A stretch of DNA of 64,000 nt from AWTP1-13 sp963814055 (GTDB lineage: Bacteria > Pseudomonadota > Alphaproteobacteria > Rhizobiales > Hyphomicrobiaceae): positions 62,001 to 126,000 of the forward strand of contig CAWFBJ010000014.1 in assembly GCA_963814055.1 (NCBI GenBank), given 5' to 3'. Every line of letters begins with the position of its first letter. Position 1 is the stretch's first letter. The position numbers and the translations under genes were made by a program. This document shows, piece after piece, positions 1 through 8,477 of the stretch. A model generated the notes under the pieces. That model saw only the letters and a program-made list of their open reading frames with translations. It searched no databases and was not told where the DNA came from.

Positions 1-36
1 TGGTCCTCGTCGTGGCTTGGGTCAAACGCGGCAGCC

Positions 37-843
37 TCAGGCGTGCGTTTTGCAGCACGAGCCGACCGCCGGTGCAGGCTGCGCGGGTGGTGCCGTTTCG
101 TAGCGGTCGTGGTGACGCACCCATTCCATGGTGAAGTCCAGGTTGTCCTCATCGCGGCCCTTGGGCGTGAGGTCGAGCATGTTGTACGTGCCCATCATCA
201 CCTCCACACCGCGCCCATAGGTCGAGTAGGTGTGAAAGACGTCGCCCGTGTCGTTCTTGTAGAACACGCTGATGCCGGGCCACTCTTCCGCTGCGTGGGG
301 CCAATCGCCGTAGTTGTAATAGAGCTTGCCCTTGGCCACCTCCTCTGGCGTGAAGGTGACGCCGAAGTCGCGGTTGAAGTCGGTGTCATGTGAGGACACC
401 CACGTGAACTGCCAGCCCATGCGCCGGCGAAAGCGCTCGATCTCGGTCAGCGGGGCGCGCGAGATGGCCACGAACGTCACGTCGCGATGCGCCAGGTGCA
501 CGTTCATGCCGTCACTGTGGTCAGCCATGAACGAGCAGCTCTTGCATCCCTGCTCCCGGCCGGGGGCGAGCATGAAGTGCTGAACCAGCAGTTGGCGGCG
601 GCCGTCGAACAGGTCGGCGAGCGTGCGCCGGCCCCCGGGTCCGTCGAAGACGTAGGTCTTGTCGATACGCACCCACGGCAGCGCGCGGCGATCGCGGGCG
701 ACCTGGTCGCGCAGGCGCGTCAGCTCTTTTTCGTGCTTGAGCAGCGTCTGCCGCTCGGCAACCCATTCGTCCCGGGATACGACGCTATGGTTCTCGGTGC
801 TCAACTTGGAATGGGCGGCGGTTCCAGTCACGTGCGTCTTCAT
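37..843 (-). CDS. DUF899 family thioredoxin-like protein
   Basis: A 268-residue protein of the DUF899 family, distant thioredoxin-fold proteins of unknown substrate. Visible family features are the N-terminal 'VSRDEWVAER' entry helix (residues 22-31), a central 'MLAPGREQGCKSCSFMAD' segment (about 91-108) with a CKSC cysteine pair at the position expected for a redox-active turn, and a 'GISVFYKNDTGDVFHTYSTYGRG' type C-terminal block, here broken across residues 193-215. The C-terminus ends in a further CC pair. No signal peptide, so cytosolic. It is transcribed away from the regulator gene at 966, and the 122-bp gap between them could hold divergent promoters. The family assignment is firm. 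The biochemical role is not known and the redox idea is inference. Confidence 0.9.
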   Translation of the reverse strand: MKTHVTGTAAHSKLSTENHSVVSRDEWVAERQTLLKHEKELTRLRDQVARDRRALPWVRIDKTYVFDGPGGRRTLADLFDGRRQLLVQHFMLAPGREQGCKSCSFMADHSDGMNVHLAHRDVTFVAISRAPLTEIERFRRRMGWQFTWVSSHDTDFNRDFGVTFTPEEVAKGKLYYNYGDWPHAAEEWPGISVFYKNDTGDVFHTYSTYGRGVEVMMGTYNMLDLTPKGRDEDNLDFTMEWVRHHDRYETAPPAQPAPAVGSCCKTHA

Positions 844-965
844 CGCTTTGGTTCCTTCCTTCGGCTATCCATTCGTTTCTCGATACGGTCGGTGGTTGTC
901 GTTCACGAGAGACACTTAGTGCCGGGCGGCGATGGGGTGGGAGTGACAAACGTGGCGGGATTGCG

Positions 966-2186
966 ATGGACTCGCTGATCACGGCCGCAGCGCGGGCACT
1001 GGCGGCGGGCGATCCCCTCGGTGCACTACAGCGGGTCGCCCTGCGTGGCGATGCACCTGCGCTTGCGCTGCGCGGCATCGCCATGGCGCAGCTCGGCGAC
1101 TTCGTCCGCGCCAAAGCGCTGCTGCAAGGTGCGGCGCGCGCCTTCGGTCCGAAGGAGACGGTGGCTCGCGCGCGCTGTGTCGTCGCCGAGGCCGAGATCG
1201 CGCTCGTCTCGCGCGATCTGCACTGGCCGGCAAAGGCCCTCGACGCGGCGCGGGCGACGCTCGAGGAGCGCGGCGATCGGCTGAACGCCGCGCATGCGCG
1301 ATTTCTCGAGGTCCGGCGCCTGCTGCTGATCGGGCGCCTCGACGAGGCCGAGCGTAAACTCGCCGAGCTCGATCCCGAACCTTTCCCGCCCGCGTCCAGA
1401 GCCGCTCACGAGCTGGTCGTTGCAGGCATCGCCATCCGGCGCCTCAGGACGAAGACGGCGCGGGCCGCACTCGTCCGGGCCGGGCGCGCCGCACGCGAGG
1501 CAGGCATTCCTGCGCTGATGGCGGAGGTCGAAAGCACATCCCTGGTTCTGGACACGCCCGCGGCGCGTCTGATTGCGCGCGGCGAGGAGCGGCCACTCCT
1601 GCTCGAGGAGGTCGAGGCGCTGCTGGCGTCGAAGGCGCTTGTCGTGGACGCGTGCCGTTATGTGGTGCGCAACACGGGTACGGTGGTCTCGCTCGCCAGG
1701 CGTCCGGTTCTGTTCACGCTCGCACGCGTGCTGGCCGAGGCATGGCCCGCTGACGTGTCGAGAGGCGCGCTGCTCGTGCGGACATTCCGGGCGAAGCATG
1801 TCGATGAATCGCATCGCGCGCGGTTGCGCGTCGAAATCGGCCGGCTGCGCAAGACACTACGGACACTGGCCGACGTCAGCGCGACGACGGACGGATTTGC
1901 ACTGGTGCCGCGCCGCGCACGCGAGGTCGTCGTGCTGGCGCGGCCCGTCGAGGAGGAGCATGCGGCGGTGCTCGCCTTCCTGGCCGACGGCGAGTCGTGG
2001 TCGAGTTCGGCGCTCGCGCTTGCGCTCGGCGCCAGCCAGCGCACCGTGCAGCGGGCACTCGATGAGCTTGCGGCAGGAGGTAAGGTGCAGTCGTTCGGCC
2101 AGGCGCGAGCACGTCGCTGGATGACGTCGCCCCTGCCGGGATTCACGACGACATTGTTACTCCCTGCTCCGCTGCCGGGTGACTAG
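966..2186 (+). CDS. Helical-repeat protein with C-terminal winged-helix domain (putative transcriptional regulator)
   Basis: A 406-residue cytosolic protein rich in Ala, Arg and Leu. The first 200 residues are paired amphipathic helices resembling TPR-type repeats (for example 'ALRGIAMAQLGDFVRAKALL', residues 34-53). The C-terminal 60 residues contain a helix-turn-helix-like stretch 'SSSALALALGASQRTVQRAL' (about 348-367) that looks like a winged-helix recognition unit. A regulator is therefore likely, but I do not recognise a named family. It ends 31 bp before the beta-propeller gene on the same strand, so the two are probably co-transcribed. Start chosen at the first ATG in the frame, with only a weak ribosome site upstream. 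Confidence 0.75.
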   Translation: MDSLITAAARALAAGDPLGALQRVALRGDAPALALRGIAMAQLGDFVRAKALLQGAARAFGPKETVARARCVVAEAEIALVSRDLHWPAKALDAARATLEERGDRLNAAHARFLEVRRLLLIGRLDEAERKLAELDPEPFPPASRAAHELVVAGIAIRRLRTKTARAALVRAGRAAREAGIPALMAEVESTSLVLDTPAARLIARGEERPLLLEEVEALLASKALVVDACRYVVRNTGTVVSLARRPVLFTLARVLAEAWPADVSRGALLVRTFRAKHVDESHRARLRVEIGRLRKTLRTLADVSATTDGFALVPRRAREVVVLARPVEEEHAAVLAFLADGESWSSSALALALGASQRTVQRALDELAAGGKVQSFGQARARRWMTSPLPGFTTTLLLPAPLPGD

Positions 2187-2217
2187 GTTGCAATCATCCA
2201 AGCAACAGAGGTGAAAC

Positions 2218-2877
2218 ATGCAACGAGAAGCAGCCGAGGTCCTCCGCGAGTACGGACCCTTTCCCGGTGTCGAGAAGGTACATGGGCTCACGTTCGACGG
2301 CCACAACGTCTGGTTTGCGTCCGGCGACAAGCTGAACGCCCTCGATCCCGAAAGCGGCAAGACCGTACGCACGATCGATGTCCCTGCGCATGCAGGGACG
2401 GCCTTCGACGGCCGGTATCTGTTTCAGCTCTTCGAGAAACGTATCCAGAAGGTCGATCCCAAGTCCGGCCGCGTGCTGGCGACGATCCCGGCGCCCGGTG
2501 ACGGCGGCGACTCGGGGATGGCGTGGGCGGAAGGTTCGCTCTGGGTCGGGCAGTATCGGGAAAAGAGGATCCATCAGATCGATCCTGAGACAGGAGCGAT
2601 CCTTCGCACCATCGAATCCAACCGCTTCGTCACCGGAGTCACCTGGGTCGACGGCGAGCTTTGGCACGGCACCTGGGAAGGCGATGAAAGCGAACTGCGG
2701 CGGATCGATCCTCAAACCGGAGAAGTCATCGAGGAGCTTGCTATGCCAGCCGGAACGGTCATATCGGGGCTCGAGTCCGATGGCGGCGATCGCTTCTTCT
2801 GCGGCGGAGGCCCGAGCGGGAAGGTGCGCGCCGTCCGCCGGCCCAGGCGAAGTTCAGCAACCAAGCCGAAGAAGTGA
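2218..2877 (+). CDS. Small beta-propeller protein (Vgb / glutaminyl cyclotransferase-like)
   Basis: 219 residues made of repeated beta-propeller blades. The recurring signature is a 'KxxxIDPETGxxxRTI' strand pair, seen as 'LNALDPESGKTVRTID', 'IQKVDPKSGRVLATIP', 'IHQIDPETGAILRTIE' and 'LRRIDPQTGEVIEELA'. This pattern is typical of Vgb/PQQ-type repeat propellers and of glutaminyl-peptide cyclotransferase relatives. There is no signal peptide and at most five blades, so it may be a partial propeller or one that assembles as a dimer. A good ribosome site (AGAGGTG) lies 6 bp upstream of the ATG. It follows the winged-helix gene closely, so it may be that protein's sensor or target. No catalytic residue can be assigned from sequence alone. 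Confidence 0.75.
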   Translation: MQREAAEVLREYGPFPGVEKVHGLTFDGHNVWFASGDKLNALDPESGKTVRTIDVPAHAGTAFDGRYLFQLFEKRIQKVDPKSGRVLATIPAPGDGGDSGMAWAEGSLWVGQYREKRIHQIDPETGAILRTIESNRFVTGVTWVDGELWHGTWEGDESELRRIDPQTGEVIEELAMPAGTVISGLESDGGDRFFCGGGPSGKVRAVRRPRRSSATKPKK

Positions 2878-3010
2878 GCACGGACGTCCAAAGGCAAACC
2901 TTGCGGCAGGGGGCAGGATCATGGAGGCACTCATGGAGTCTGCCCCGCCGCTGAGAGCGGAAAGTTTGCGTCACAGTCCCAATGTCTGGAAATTGCCAAT
3001 GGAGGACAAA

Positions 3011-3673
3011 TCATCGGCCGGCCTTGGTGGCGCTCAGCCATCTGGCGCCGAAAGCTGCAGCCATGGCTCCAACAAATTGCGCGAGGATGAACGGAGCAAC
3101 GTCGGCTGGCCTGATGCCCGCGAACGTGTCGGAAAAAGCTCGCGCGATGGTGACGGCGGGATTGGCGAAGGACGTCGAGGCGGTGAACCAGTAGGCCGCC
3201 GTAATGTAAAGGCCAACAGATGTTGCGACAGCAGTGGGATTGGCGCGAAGCGTCAGCAGGATGGTGAGTAGGAGCCCGAACGCTGCAACTGCCTCCGACA
3301 ACCACTGTGCCGGGCCGGAGCGGACCTTCGTTGACAGTTGAAAGACGTCCTCGTCGAACATGGCATGCGCGATGAACACACCGAGAATGCCACCAGCGAT
3401 CTGGGCCACGAGGTACCCGGTTGCCTCACTAGGCGCGATTTCCCTTCTCAGCGCGAACGCGGCCGTCACGGCGGGATTGAAGTGAGCGCCCGAGATCGGG
3501 CCGAACATGGTGATCAGCACCACCAGCATGGCGCCGGTCGCCAGCGTATTGCCGAGCAGGGCCAGCGCCACGTTGCCGCCTGCAAGGCGCTCGCCCATGA
3601 TGCCCGAACCGATCACCGTCGCCAGCAAGAGGCCCGTGCCCAGGGCCTCCGCTGCAAACCGCTGCGCCCTCAT
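3011..3673 (-). CDS. aqpS: AqpS-type aquaglyceroporin of the arsenic operon
   Basis: A 220-residue MIP-family channel with six predicted membrane helices and both NPA half-helix motifs (residues 66-68 and 171-173). The second NPA is followed by Val instead of the Arg that narrows ordinary aquaporins, which fits channels passing larger neutral solutes such as arsenite. Start placed at the ATG that overlaps the arsC stop by 4 bp; the frame stays open further upstream but that part lies inside arsC. In rhizobia an aquaglyceroporin encoded with arsC lets As(III), produced inside by reduction of arsenate, leave down its gradient. No ArsB or ACR3 pump is present here, so this channel may be the main exit. 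Confidence 0.9.
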   Translation of the reverse strand: MRAQRFAAEALGTGLLLATVIGSGIMGERLAGGNVALALLGNTLATGAMLVVLITMFGPISGAHFNPAVTAAFALRREIAPSEATGYLVAQIAGGILGVFIAHAMFDEDVFQLSTKVRSGPAQWLSEAVAAFGLLLTILLTLRANPTAVATSVGLYITAAYWFTASTSFANPAVTIARAFSDTFAGIRPADVAPFILAQFVGAMAAAFGARWLSATKAGR

Positions 3674-4191
3674 GCGACTTTGGGATTTGGCGACGTGCTG
3701 CCTTCGGTACGCCCGATCTCCTGCAAATGGGTCGTGAGCGCCAGCCCGTTCAGCGATGCCACCGGCAGGTTGACAAGCAGTGACACGCGGTTCTTGAGGT
3801 AGCGGAATGCCGTGACGAAGGCGCGTTCCTTTTGGATGTCGCTGCCTTCGACGGCGGCCGGGTCCTCGATGCCCCAATGGGCGGTGACCGGCTGGCCCGG
3901 CCACAGCGGGCAGGCTTCACCGGCCGCATTATCACAAACGGTGAGCACGAAATCCATCCTCGGCGCGTCCGGCCCCGCGAACACCTGCCAGGTCTTCGAC
4001 GACAGCCCGTCGACCGGATAGCTGTAGCTGGCAAGCACCTTCAGGGCCAAGGGATGGACCGCTCCCTTCGGCATGCTGCCGGCCGAGAAGGCGTGAAAGC
4101 GGCCAGCTCCGTCCTTGCGCAGGATGGATTCGGCGATGATGGAGCGCGCCGAGTTTCCCGTGCAGAGAAACAGGACGTTGAGGGGCGTCAT
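3670..4191 (-). CDS. arsC: Arsenate reductase, low-molecular-weight phosphatase type
   Basis: A 173-residue protein of the LMW protein-tyrosine-phosphatase fold. The N-terminus carries the P-loop CTGNSAR (C10-x5-R16), followed by a second cysteine region with C86 and C94 ('VCDNAAGEACPLWPGQP'). That spacing fits the cysteine relay of thioredoxin-coupled ArsC. It reduces arsenate to arsenite in the cytosol. The start is the ATG at 4191, which overlaps the arsI stop by 4 bp; an in-frame upstream Met would run into arsI. The C-terminus is longer than minimal ArsC, but no extra domain is recognisable. Confidence 0.92.
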   Translation of the reverse strand: MTPLNVLFLCTGNSARSIIAESILRKDGAGRFHAFSAGSMPKGAVHPLALKVLASYSYPVDGLSSKTWQVFAGPDAPRMDFVLTVCDNAAGEACPLWPGQPVTAHWGIEDPAAVEGSDIQKERAFVTAFRYLKNRVSLLVNLPVASLNGLALTTHLQEIGRTEGSTSPNPKVA

Positions 4192-4622
4192 GTGCGGCCT
4201 CCCTCGCAGCACGCGACTGCCGCAACACGGATGTCCTGCGGCCGTGAGTTGCCGTAGTCGGTGGATTCACCCGTGGTCAGGAATGTCTCCCATGAGATGC
4301 CGGCTGGATCGTCGATCCACGACTTCTCGGACTTCGCGTAGCAGCAGGTCGTCTTGCCTTCCTCCAGCACGGGCGCGCCGGCCTTGTTGAGTCGGCCATA
4401 AACCTCCGCCAGCTCGCTCTCATTCTCCACCTGTATGCCGAGATGATTCAGTCCGGTCCTGGCGCCGCGCATGGAGATGGCAAAGTTGACGCGGGGGTCG
4501 TCCAGCATCCATTTGGCGTAGTCCGCCTTCACAACGCTGGGCGTTGTCGCGAACAGCGTGGAATAGAAGCCGATGGCCGTCTCCAGGTTGTCGACGGCGA
4601 CATGAACGTGCAGGCGCTTCAT
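4188..4622 (-). CDS. arsI: ArsI-type C-As lyase (glyoxalase/VOC fold)
   Basis: 144 residues with the vicinal-oxygen-chelate fold. Likely Fe(II) ligands are H5 or H7, H60 ('LNHLGI') and E112 ('SWETF'). The vicinal cysteine pair C93-C94 ('KTTCCYAK'), the trait that binds trivalent organoarsenicals in ArsI, is present. ArsI uses O2 to split the carbon-arsenic bond of methylarsenite and related compounds, yielding arsenite. The C-terminal tail has another CC pair (about 136-137) of unknown role. Overlaps of 4 bp with arsR upstream and arsC downstream indicate translational coupling. Some databases name the family ArsI/CadI; the arsenic context favours ArsI. Confidence 0.9.
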   Translation of the reverse strand: MKRLHVHVAVDNLETAIGFYSTLFATTPSVVKADYAKWMLDDPRVNFAISMRGARTGLNHLGIQVENESELAEVYGRLNKAGAPVLEEGKTTCCYAKSEKSWIDDPAGISWETFLTTGESTDYGNSRPQDIRVAAVACCEGGRT

Positions 4623-4978
4623 CGCACGGTCTCCTTCTTGCGCTTCCGAACAGGTTTGGCGGGTTCGCAGGCTGCGGGCTCGCACACACCGGGTTTGCCG
4701 CCGCAGCAGTTCTCGGTGAGGTAGCCCAGCAGGTTGTTCATGGTCTCGTAGCGCGCCGCATAGATCAGCGAGCGTCCCTGGCGCGCCACGCTGACGAGAC
4801 CGGCGTGCCGCAAACGATCGAAGTGAAACGACAACGTATTGGGTGCGATAGCGAGCGCCGTTGCCACTTCGCCAGCCGCCATTCCCTCTGGTCCGGCCTG
4901 TACCAACAGGCGATAGATATCCAGCCGGTTGTCCTGGGCGAGTGCGGAGAGGGCGGCGACTGCGTCTATCTTTTCCAT
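4619..4978 (-). CDS. arsR: ArsR-family arsenic-responsive repressor
   Basis: A 119-residue winged-helix repressor. The recognition helix is around 'AIAPNTLSFHFDRLRHAG' (residues 43-60), with the beta-wing at 'GRSLIYAARY'. The As(III) sensor is not the classical ELCVCDL site in the DNA-binding helix. Instead the cysteines lie near the C-terminus: C91, C92, C99 and C104, starting with 'TENCCGG'. That layout is known from ArsR proteins whose arsenite site evolved separately in the C-terminal region. First gene of the arsR-arsI-arsC-aqpS operon, it should repress both the operon and possibly the divergent MFS gene from the 98-bp gap. Release by As(III), with methylarsenite also plausible, is inference. 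Confidence 0.92.
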   Translation of the reverse strand: MEKIDAVAALSALAQDNRLDIYRLLVQAGPEGMAAGEVATALAIAPNTLSFHFDRLRHAGLVSVARQGRSLIYAARYETMNNLLGYLTENCCGGKPGVCEPAACEPAKPVRKRKKETVR

Positions 4979-4979
4979 A

Positions 4980-5014
4980 TTTCAACAATTATCGAAATGA
5001 TGTATGATTGTCAA
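4980..5014. promoter_or_regulatory. Candidate ArsR operator between arsR and the MFS gene
   Basis: The gap contains an AT-rich imperfect inverted repeat: TTCAACAATTAT (4981-4992) against ATGATTGTCAA (5004-5014), matching as TTCAACAATTAT / TTG-ACAATCAT when one arm is reversed. It abuts the arsR start codon, the usual place for an autoregulatory ArsR site. Assignment rests on position and symmetry only. Confidence 0.5.
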
Positions 5015-5076
5015 CAATGCGAATGTCGAAGCGGGGGAAAAGGGATGATCGGTGTCGCAGTAGCCGGTGACGCTCC

Positions 5077-6285
5077 ATGTCGCTGAATGGCCGCGCCCTC
5101 ATCGTTGCCATGTGCATCGGACAGGTCGGCAACCTGCTGCCGCACGTGGTGGTGCCGGCAGTGATGACGCGGCATCTGATTCCGCAGTGGGATCTTAGTG
5201 CGAGCCAGGCCGGATTCATGGCGAGCGCATTCGCCCTTGGCTACATGATCGCCGTACCGTTCCTGACGACACTCACCGACCGGAAGGATGCCCGCCTGAT
5301 CCTGCTGACCGGTTCGGCGGTGAGCGGACTGGCGACTTTCGCCTTCGGTTTGCTCGCCGATGGCCTCTGGTCGGCGATCGCCATCTGGGCGCTTGCGGGC
5401 ATCGGCTTTGCTGGTGCCTACATGCCAGGTCTCAAGGCGCTGGTGGACCGGTTGCCGCCGGGCGACAGCTCGCGCAGCATCACCTTCTATACGGCCACAT
5501 TCTCGATCGGCGTCGGCCTCTCGTTCCTGATCGCCCAGATCGCCGCCGACGCGCTGGGATGGCGCTCGGCCTTCTTCATCACGGCCTTGGGGCCGCTGGC
5601 GATGATTGCGGCCTGCCTTGGGATGGCGCCTGTCAAACCGGTGCCGTCGTCGCGCCGGCTGCTCGACTTCATGCCTGTGTTTCGCAACCGCGCCGCCATG
5701 GGCTTCATTCTTGGCTACGGCGCCCACTGCTTCGAGCTTTATGCGCTGCGCACCTGGATCGTTGCGTTCTGGACCTACGTGGTGGCGCGCAACGGAGGCT
5801 CAGCCCTGCTCGAGCCGATAACGGTCAGCGTCATCGCCGCGGTACTGGCCATGCCGTCGAGCATCATCGGCAACGAGACCGCCATCCGTTTCGGCCGGCA
5901 CCGCGCCATCGTCCTGTTCATGTGCATCGCCGGGGTTGTTGCGACCCTGATCGGTTTGGCGGCCAGCGCAGCGCCTGCTCTGCTCCTGGCCCTGCTCTTC
6001 GTCTACGCGATCGCTATTCCCGCCGACTCGGGCGCGCTGACGTCGGGCATGACGCTGAGCGCCAAGCCCGAGCATCGCGGCGCGACCATGGCCATGCACT
6101 CGACGGTGGGTTTTGGTTTGTCAGGGGCGGGTGCGTGGGGCATCGGCGTCGCGCTCGATGCCGGTGGCGGCATCGAGTCCTCCACGGGCTGGTTGGTTGC
6201 GTTTCTCGTTATGGCGGCCGGTGGACTTTTGGGCCCGCTGGCCATCTGGTGGTCGGGACGCGAAATGGTCGTGTCGCGGGACTAG
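5077..6285 (+). CDS. MFS transporter divergent from the arsenic operon
   Basis: 402 residues, twelve predicted membrane helices, with a motif-A-like loop 'TTLTDRKDARLIL' between helices 2 and 3. It belongs to the major facilitator superfamily, closest in character to cyanate/aromatic-acid type carriers. The substrate cannot be read from sequence. Because it shares the regulatory gap with arsR and no ArsB/ACR3 pump is encoded nearby, an arsenical or a product of ArsI action is a plausible substrate, but this is inference from context. It is not obviously ArsJ, since no partner GAPDH gene is adjacent. It converges on the htpX gene, with an 84-bp gap holding no clear terminator hairpin. Confidence 0.85.
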   Translation: MSLNGRALIVAMCIGQVGNLLPHVVVPAVMTRHLIPQWDLSASQAGFMASAFALGYMIAVPFLTTLTDRKDARLILLTGSAVSGLATFAFGLLADGLWSAIAIWALAGIGFAGAYMPGLKALVDRLPPGDSSRSITFYTATFSIGVGLSFLIAQIAADALGWRSAFFITALGPLAMIAACLGMAPVKPVPSSRRLLDFMPVFRNRAAMGFILGYGAHCFELYALRTWIVAFWTYVVARNGGSALLEPITVSVIAAVLAMPSSIIGNETAIRFGRHRAIVLFMCIAGVVATLIGLAASAAPALLLALLFVYAIAIPADSGALTSGMTLSAKPEHRGATMAMHSTVGFGLSGAGAWGIGVALDAGGGIESSTGWLVAFLVMAAGGLLGPLAIWWSGREMVVSRD

Positions 6286-6369
6286 CGCGGCACGCAAAGG
6301 CAGCTTTGAGTCAAACTGGAAAATGTGGAGGTAGATGCGTGCTCGTTCGCTTCGGGGATGCAGCGGAAG

Positions 6370-7475
6370 CTATTGCGGACCCGGCTGTGTGGCCCTGCTC
6401 GCCGTGCCCGTATCCAGCGCGCCGGCGTAGCGCTGGAGGGCTTCGACGCGCTCGTCCATGGACGGGTGGGTGGCGAGCAGACCGGTGAGGCGGTTGGAGA
6501 CCGGGTTCTCGATGAAGAAGGCCTCCATGCGCGAGGGCACGTCGAAGGTGGCGTGGTTCTCGATCTTGCGCAGCGCGCGGACCAGGGCGTCCGGGTTCTT
6601 GGTAAGCTCGGCCGAGCCCGCATCGGCCAGGAACTCGCGCGAGCGCGAGAGGGCAAAGCGGATCAGCGTCGAGACGCCCCAGGTGATCAGGATGATGCCG
6701 ACGGCAATGGCGATCGCCAGGATGGCGCCGCCGCCGCCGCTGCTGCGTCCGCCGCCTCCGCTCGAGCGGTCGCCGCTGTCGTCGCCGCCCGTGGTCCAGC
6801 CGCCGGACGACTGGGAGGAGTCCTGCGCTTCCCATGGCGGCCGCTGGCGCCGCGGCGTGGGCGACCAGCCGTAAGGAAAGTCCCAGCCGCGGATGATCAT
6901 GTCGCCGAAGAACGCGAAGATGCCGGCGAAGATGATGGCGATCACCATCAGCTGGGTGTCGCGGTTGCGGATGTGGGTGAGCTCGTGCGCGAGCACGGCT
7001 TCCAGCTCGTCGTCGGCCAGCGTGTCGACGAGGCCGCGCGTGACGGCAATCAGGTATTGGCCTTCGCGCAGACCCGAGGCGTAGGCGTTGAGGGCGGGGG
7101 TGTCGATGATCTGCAGCGCCGGCATCGGCAGCCCGCGCGAGATGCACAGGTTCTCCAGCACATTGTAGAGCTTGGGCGCCTCCGTGCGCGTCACGCCCCT
7201 GGCGCCGGTGGCCATGCCGATCAGGGTCTGGTGGGTCGAAGTAGGCGATGACGAACCAGACCGCGGCGCCGATCATGGCGATGGGCCACGAGCGGCCGAA
7301 CTGCCAGGCCGCGCCGGCGACGATCTCGTCGAGCGTGCCGCCGGAGAACGCGCTCCAGATCAGCAGGAGCGAGAACAGCAGCGCGTGCAGCAGCACGCAC
7401 GAACCCGGCCAGCAGAATGACCGAGCGGATGCGGTTGGCCTGGATGTGTCCGTAGAGTCCGTAGGCTTGGAACAT
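6370..7475 (-). pseudogene. htpX: HtpX-type M48 zinc metalloprotease, interrupted by two apparent frameshifts
   Basis: An inner-membrane M48 peptidase involved in quality control of membrane proteins. The N-terminal 'MFQAYGLYGHIQANRIRSV' begins at 7475. Near 7400 one extra base moves the frame to 'VLLHALLFSLLLIWSAFSGG', and near 7228 a second extra base moves it to 'HQTLIGMATGARGVTR'. After that 281 codons are intact, with the zinc motif HELTH and the third ligand region 'SREFLADAGSAEL'. A Gly/Ser-rich cytosolic loop precedes the last membrane helices. All three pieces match the family end to end, so sequencing indels are more likely than decay. LemA is encoded just upstream on the same strand, a very common pairing. 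Confidence 0.85.
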
Positions 7476-7482
7476 TTTTTGC

Positions 7483-7611
7483 CTCTCCCTCTCCCCGTCA
7501 TTCTTCCATGACGGGGAGAGGGCCGGGGTGAGGGGCCGAAACACGCTCCAGCGCGGTGCTTGTGGCCGCCCCTCACCCTAACCCTCTCCCCATGAAGAAT
7601 GGGGAAAGGGA
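7483..7611. repeat. CTCTCCCC/GGGGAGAG palindromic intergenic repeat, copy 1
   Basis: Between lemA and htpX. Two hairpins, one around 7488-7522 (CTCTCCCCGTCATTC pairing with GACGGGGAGAG) and one around 7583-7610 (CCCTCTCCCCAT pairing with ATGGGGAAAGGG), flank the reciprocal elements GGGGTGAGGGGC and GCCCCTCACCC. The unit recurs at 20772, 21891, 24482 and, shortened, 38169, in each case between genes of one transcription unit, like the REP/BIME repeats of other bacteria. Confidence 0.85.
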
Positions 7612-7621
7612 ACTTGTCAGT

Positions 7622-8189
7622 TCAGAACTTCACCTGCGGCGCGGTGCTGACGGCCGTGCGCTCGCCTTCCTCCAGATTGAAGAACTCCTGCGGGCCGAAG
7701 CCCAGCGACTGGGCGAACAGCACGGCCGGGAAGCTCTCGCGCGTGGAGTTGTACTCCGCCGCCGCGTTGTTGAAGAAGCGGCGGGCGGCGGCGATCTTGT
7801 TCTCGAGGTCGGACAGCTCGGCCTGCAGCTGCTGGAAGTTCTGGTTGGCCTTGAGGTCGGGATAGGCCTCGGCCAGCGCGAAGAGCTGGCGCAGCGCGCC
7901 CTGCAGCATGCCTTCGGCCTGCGGCCTGCGCCGCCGGTCCCTGCGCGCTGACGGCGGCGTTGCGGGCCTGCACCACGGCCTCCAGCGTGCCGCGCTCGTG
8001 CGACGCGTAGCCCTTGACGGTCTCGACCAGGTTGGGAACGAGGTCGTGGCGCTGCTTGAGCTGCACGTCGATGTCGGAGAACGCCTGCCGGCAGCGCTGG
8101 CGCAGACTGACCAGACCGTTGTAGGTCATGATCAGCCAAAGGCCGACCAGCACGAGAAGTCCCAGGATGATCCAACCTGCGGTACCCAT
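7622..8189 (-). pseudogene. lemA: LemA family membrane protein with one apparent frameshift
   Basis: One N-terminal membrane helix ('GWIILGLLVLVGLWLIMTYN', residues 4-23) followed by the long helical bundle of LemA proteins ('VSLRQRCRQAFSDIDVQLK', 'RHDLVPNLVETVKGYASHE'). Near 7925 an extra base in GCCGCAGGCC shifts the frame; removing it gives 'QAEGMLQGALRQLFALAEAYPD' and then the conserved end with 'EYNSTRESFPAVLFAQSLGF'. Total length of about 188 residues is normal. LemA and HtpX are usually encoded together; the function of LemA is not settled. Frameshift most likely a sequence error. Confidence 0.85.
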
Positions 8190-8363
8190 TGCGCTATCTC
8201 CGTTTGCGCCGCCGGCAGCATGCGGGCGGCAGAGCGATCTTCACGTCCATTATCTCCGAACATGCGATGAAATTGAGGGGCCTTGCATCGGTTGGTTTAC
8301 TGACCGACAAGATAGTTGTTTCCGCAACCGTGCATCAGAGCCAAGACCCGAGTATAGCCGATC

Positions 8364-8477
8364 ATGCCAAATACCGGTTCGTTCACCTATTGGTATCTGC
8401 AGGTTCCAAATCTCATTCTGCTGGCGATGATGGCGCTGCTGCTGGTGCGGCTGGTGCTGTCGCTGCGTGCTGAATGA
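8364..8477 (+). CDS. Small single-pass membrane protein (37 aa)
   Basis: A 37-residue reading frame 'MPNTGSFTYWYLQVPNLIL...' with one hydrophobic helix rich in Leu and Met and a short basic end. Its TGA overlaps the ATG of the next gene (ATGA at 8474), which argues that it is translated and coupled. Together with the next frame it could be one half of a YggT-like two-part membrane protein, but the similarity is too weak to claim. Confidence 0.5.
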   Translation: MPNTGSFTYWYLQVPNLILLAMMALLLVRLVLSLRAE

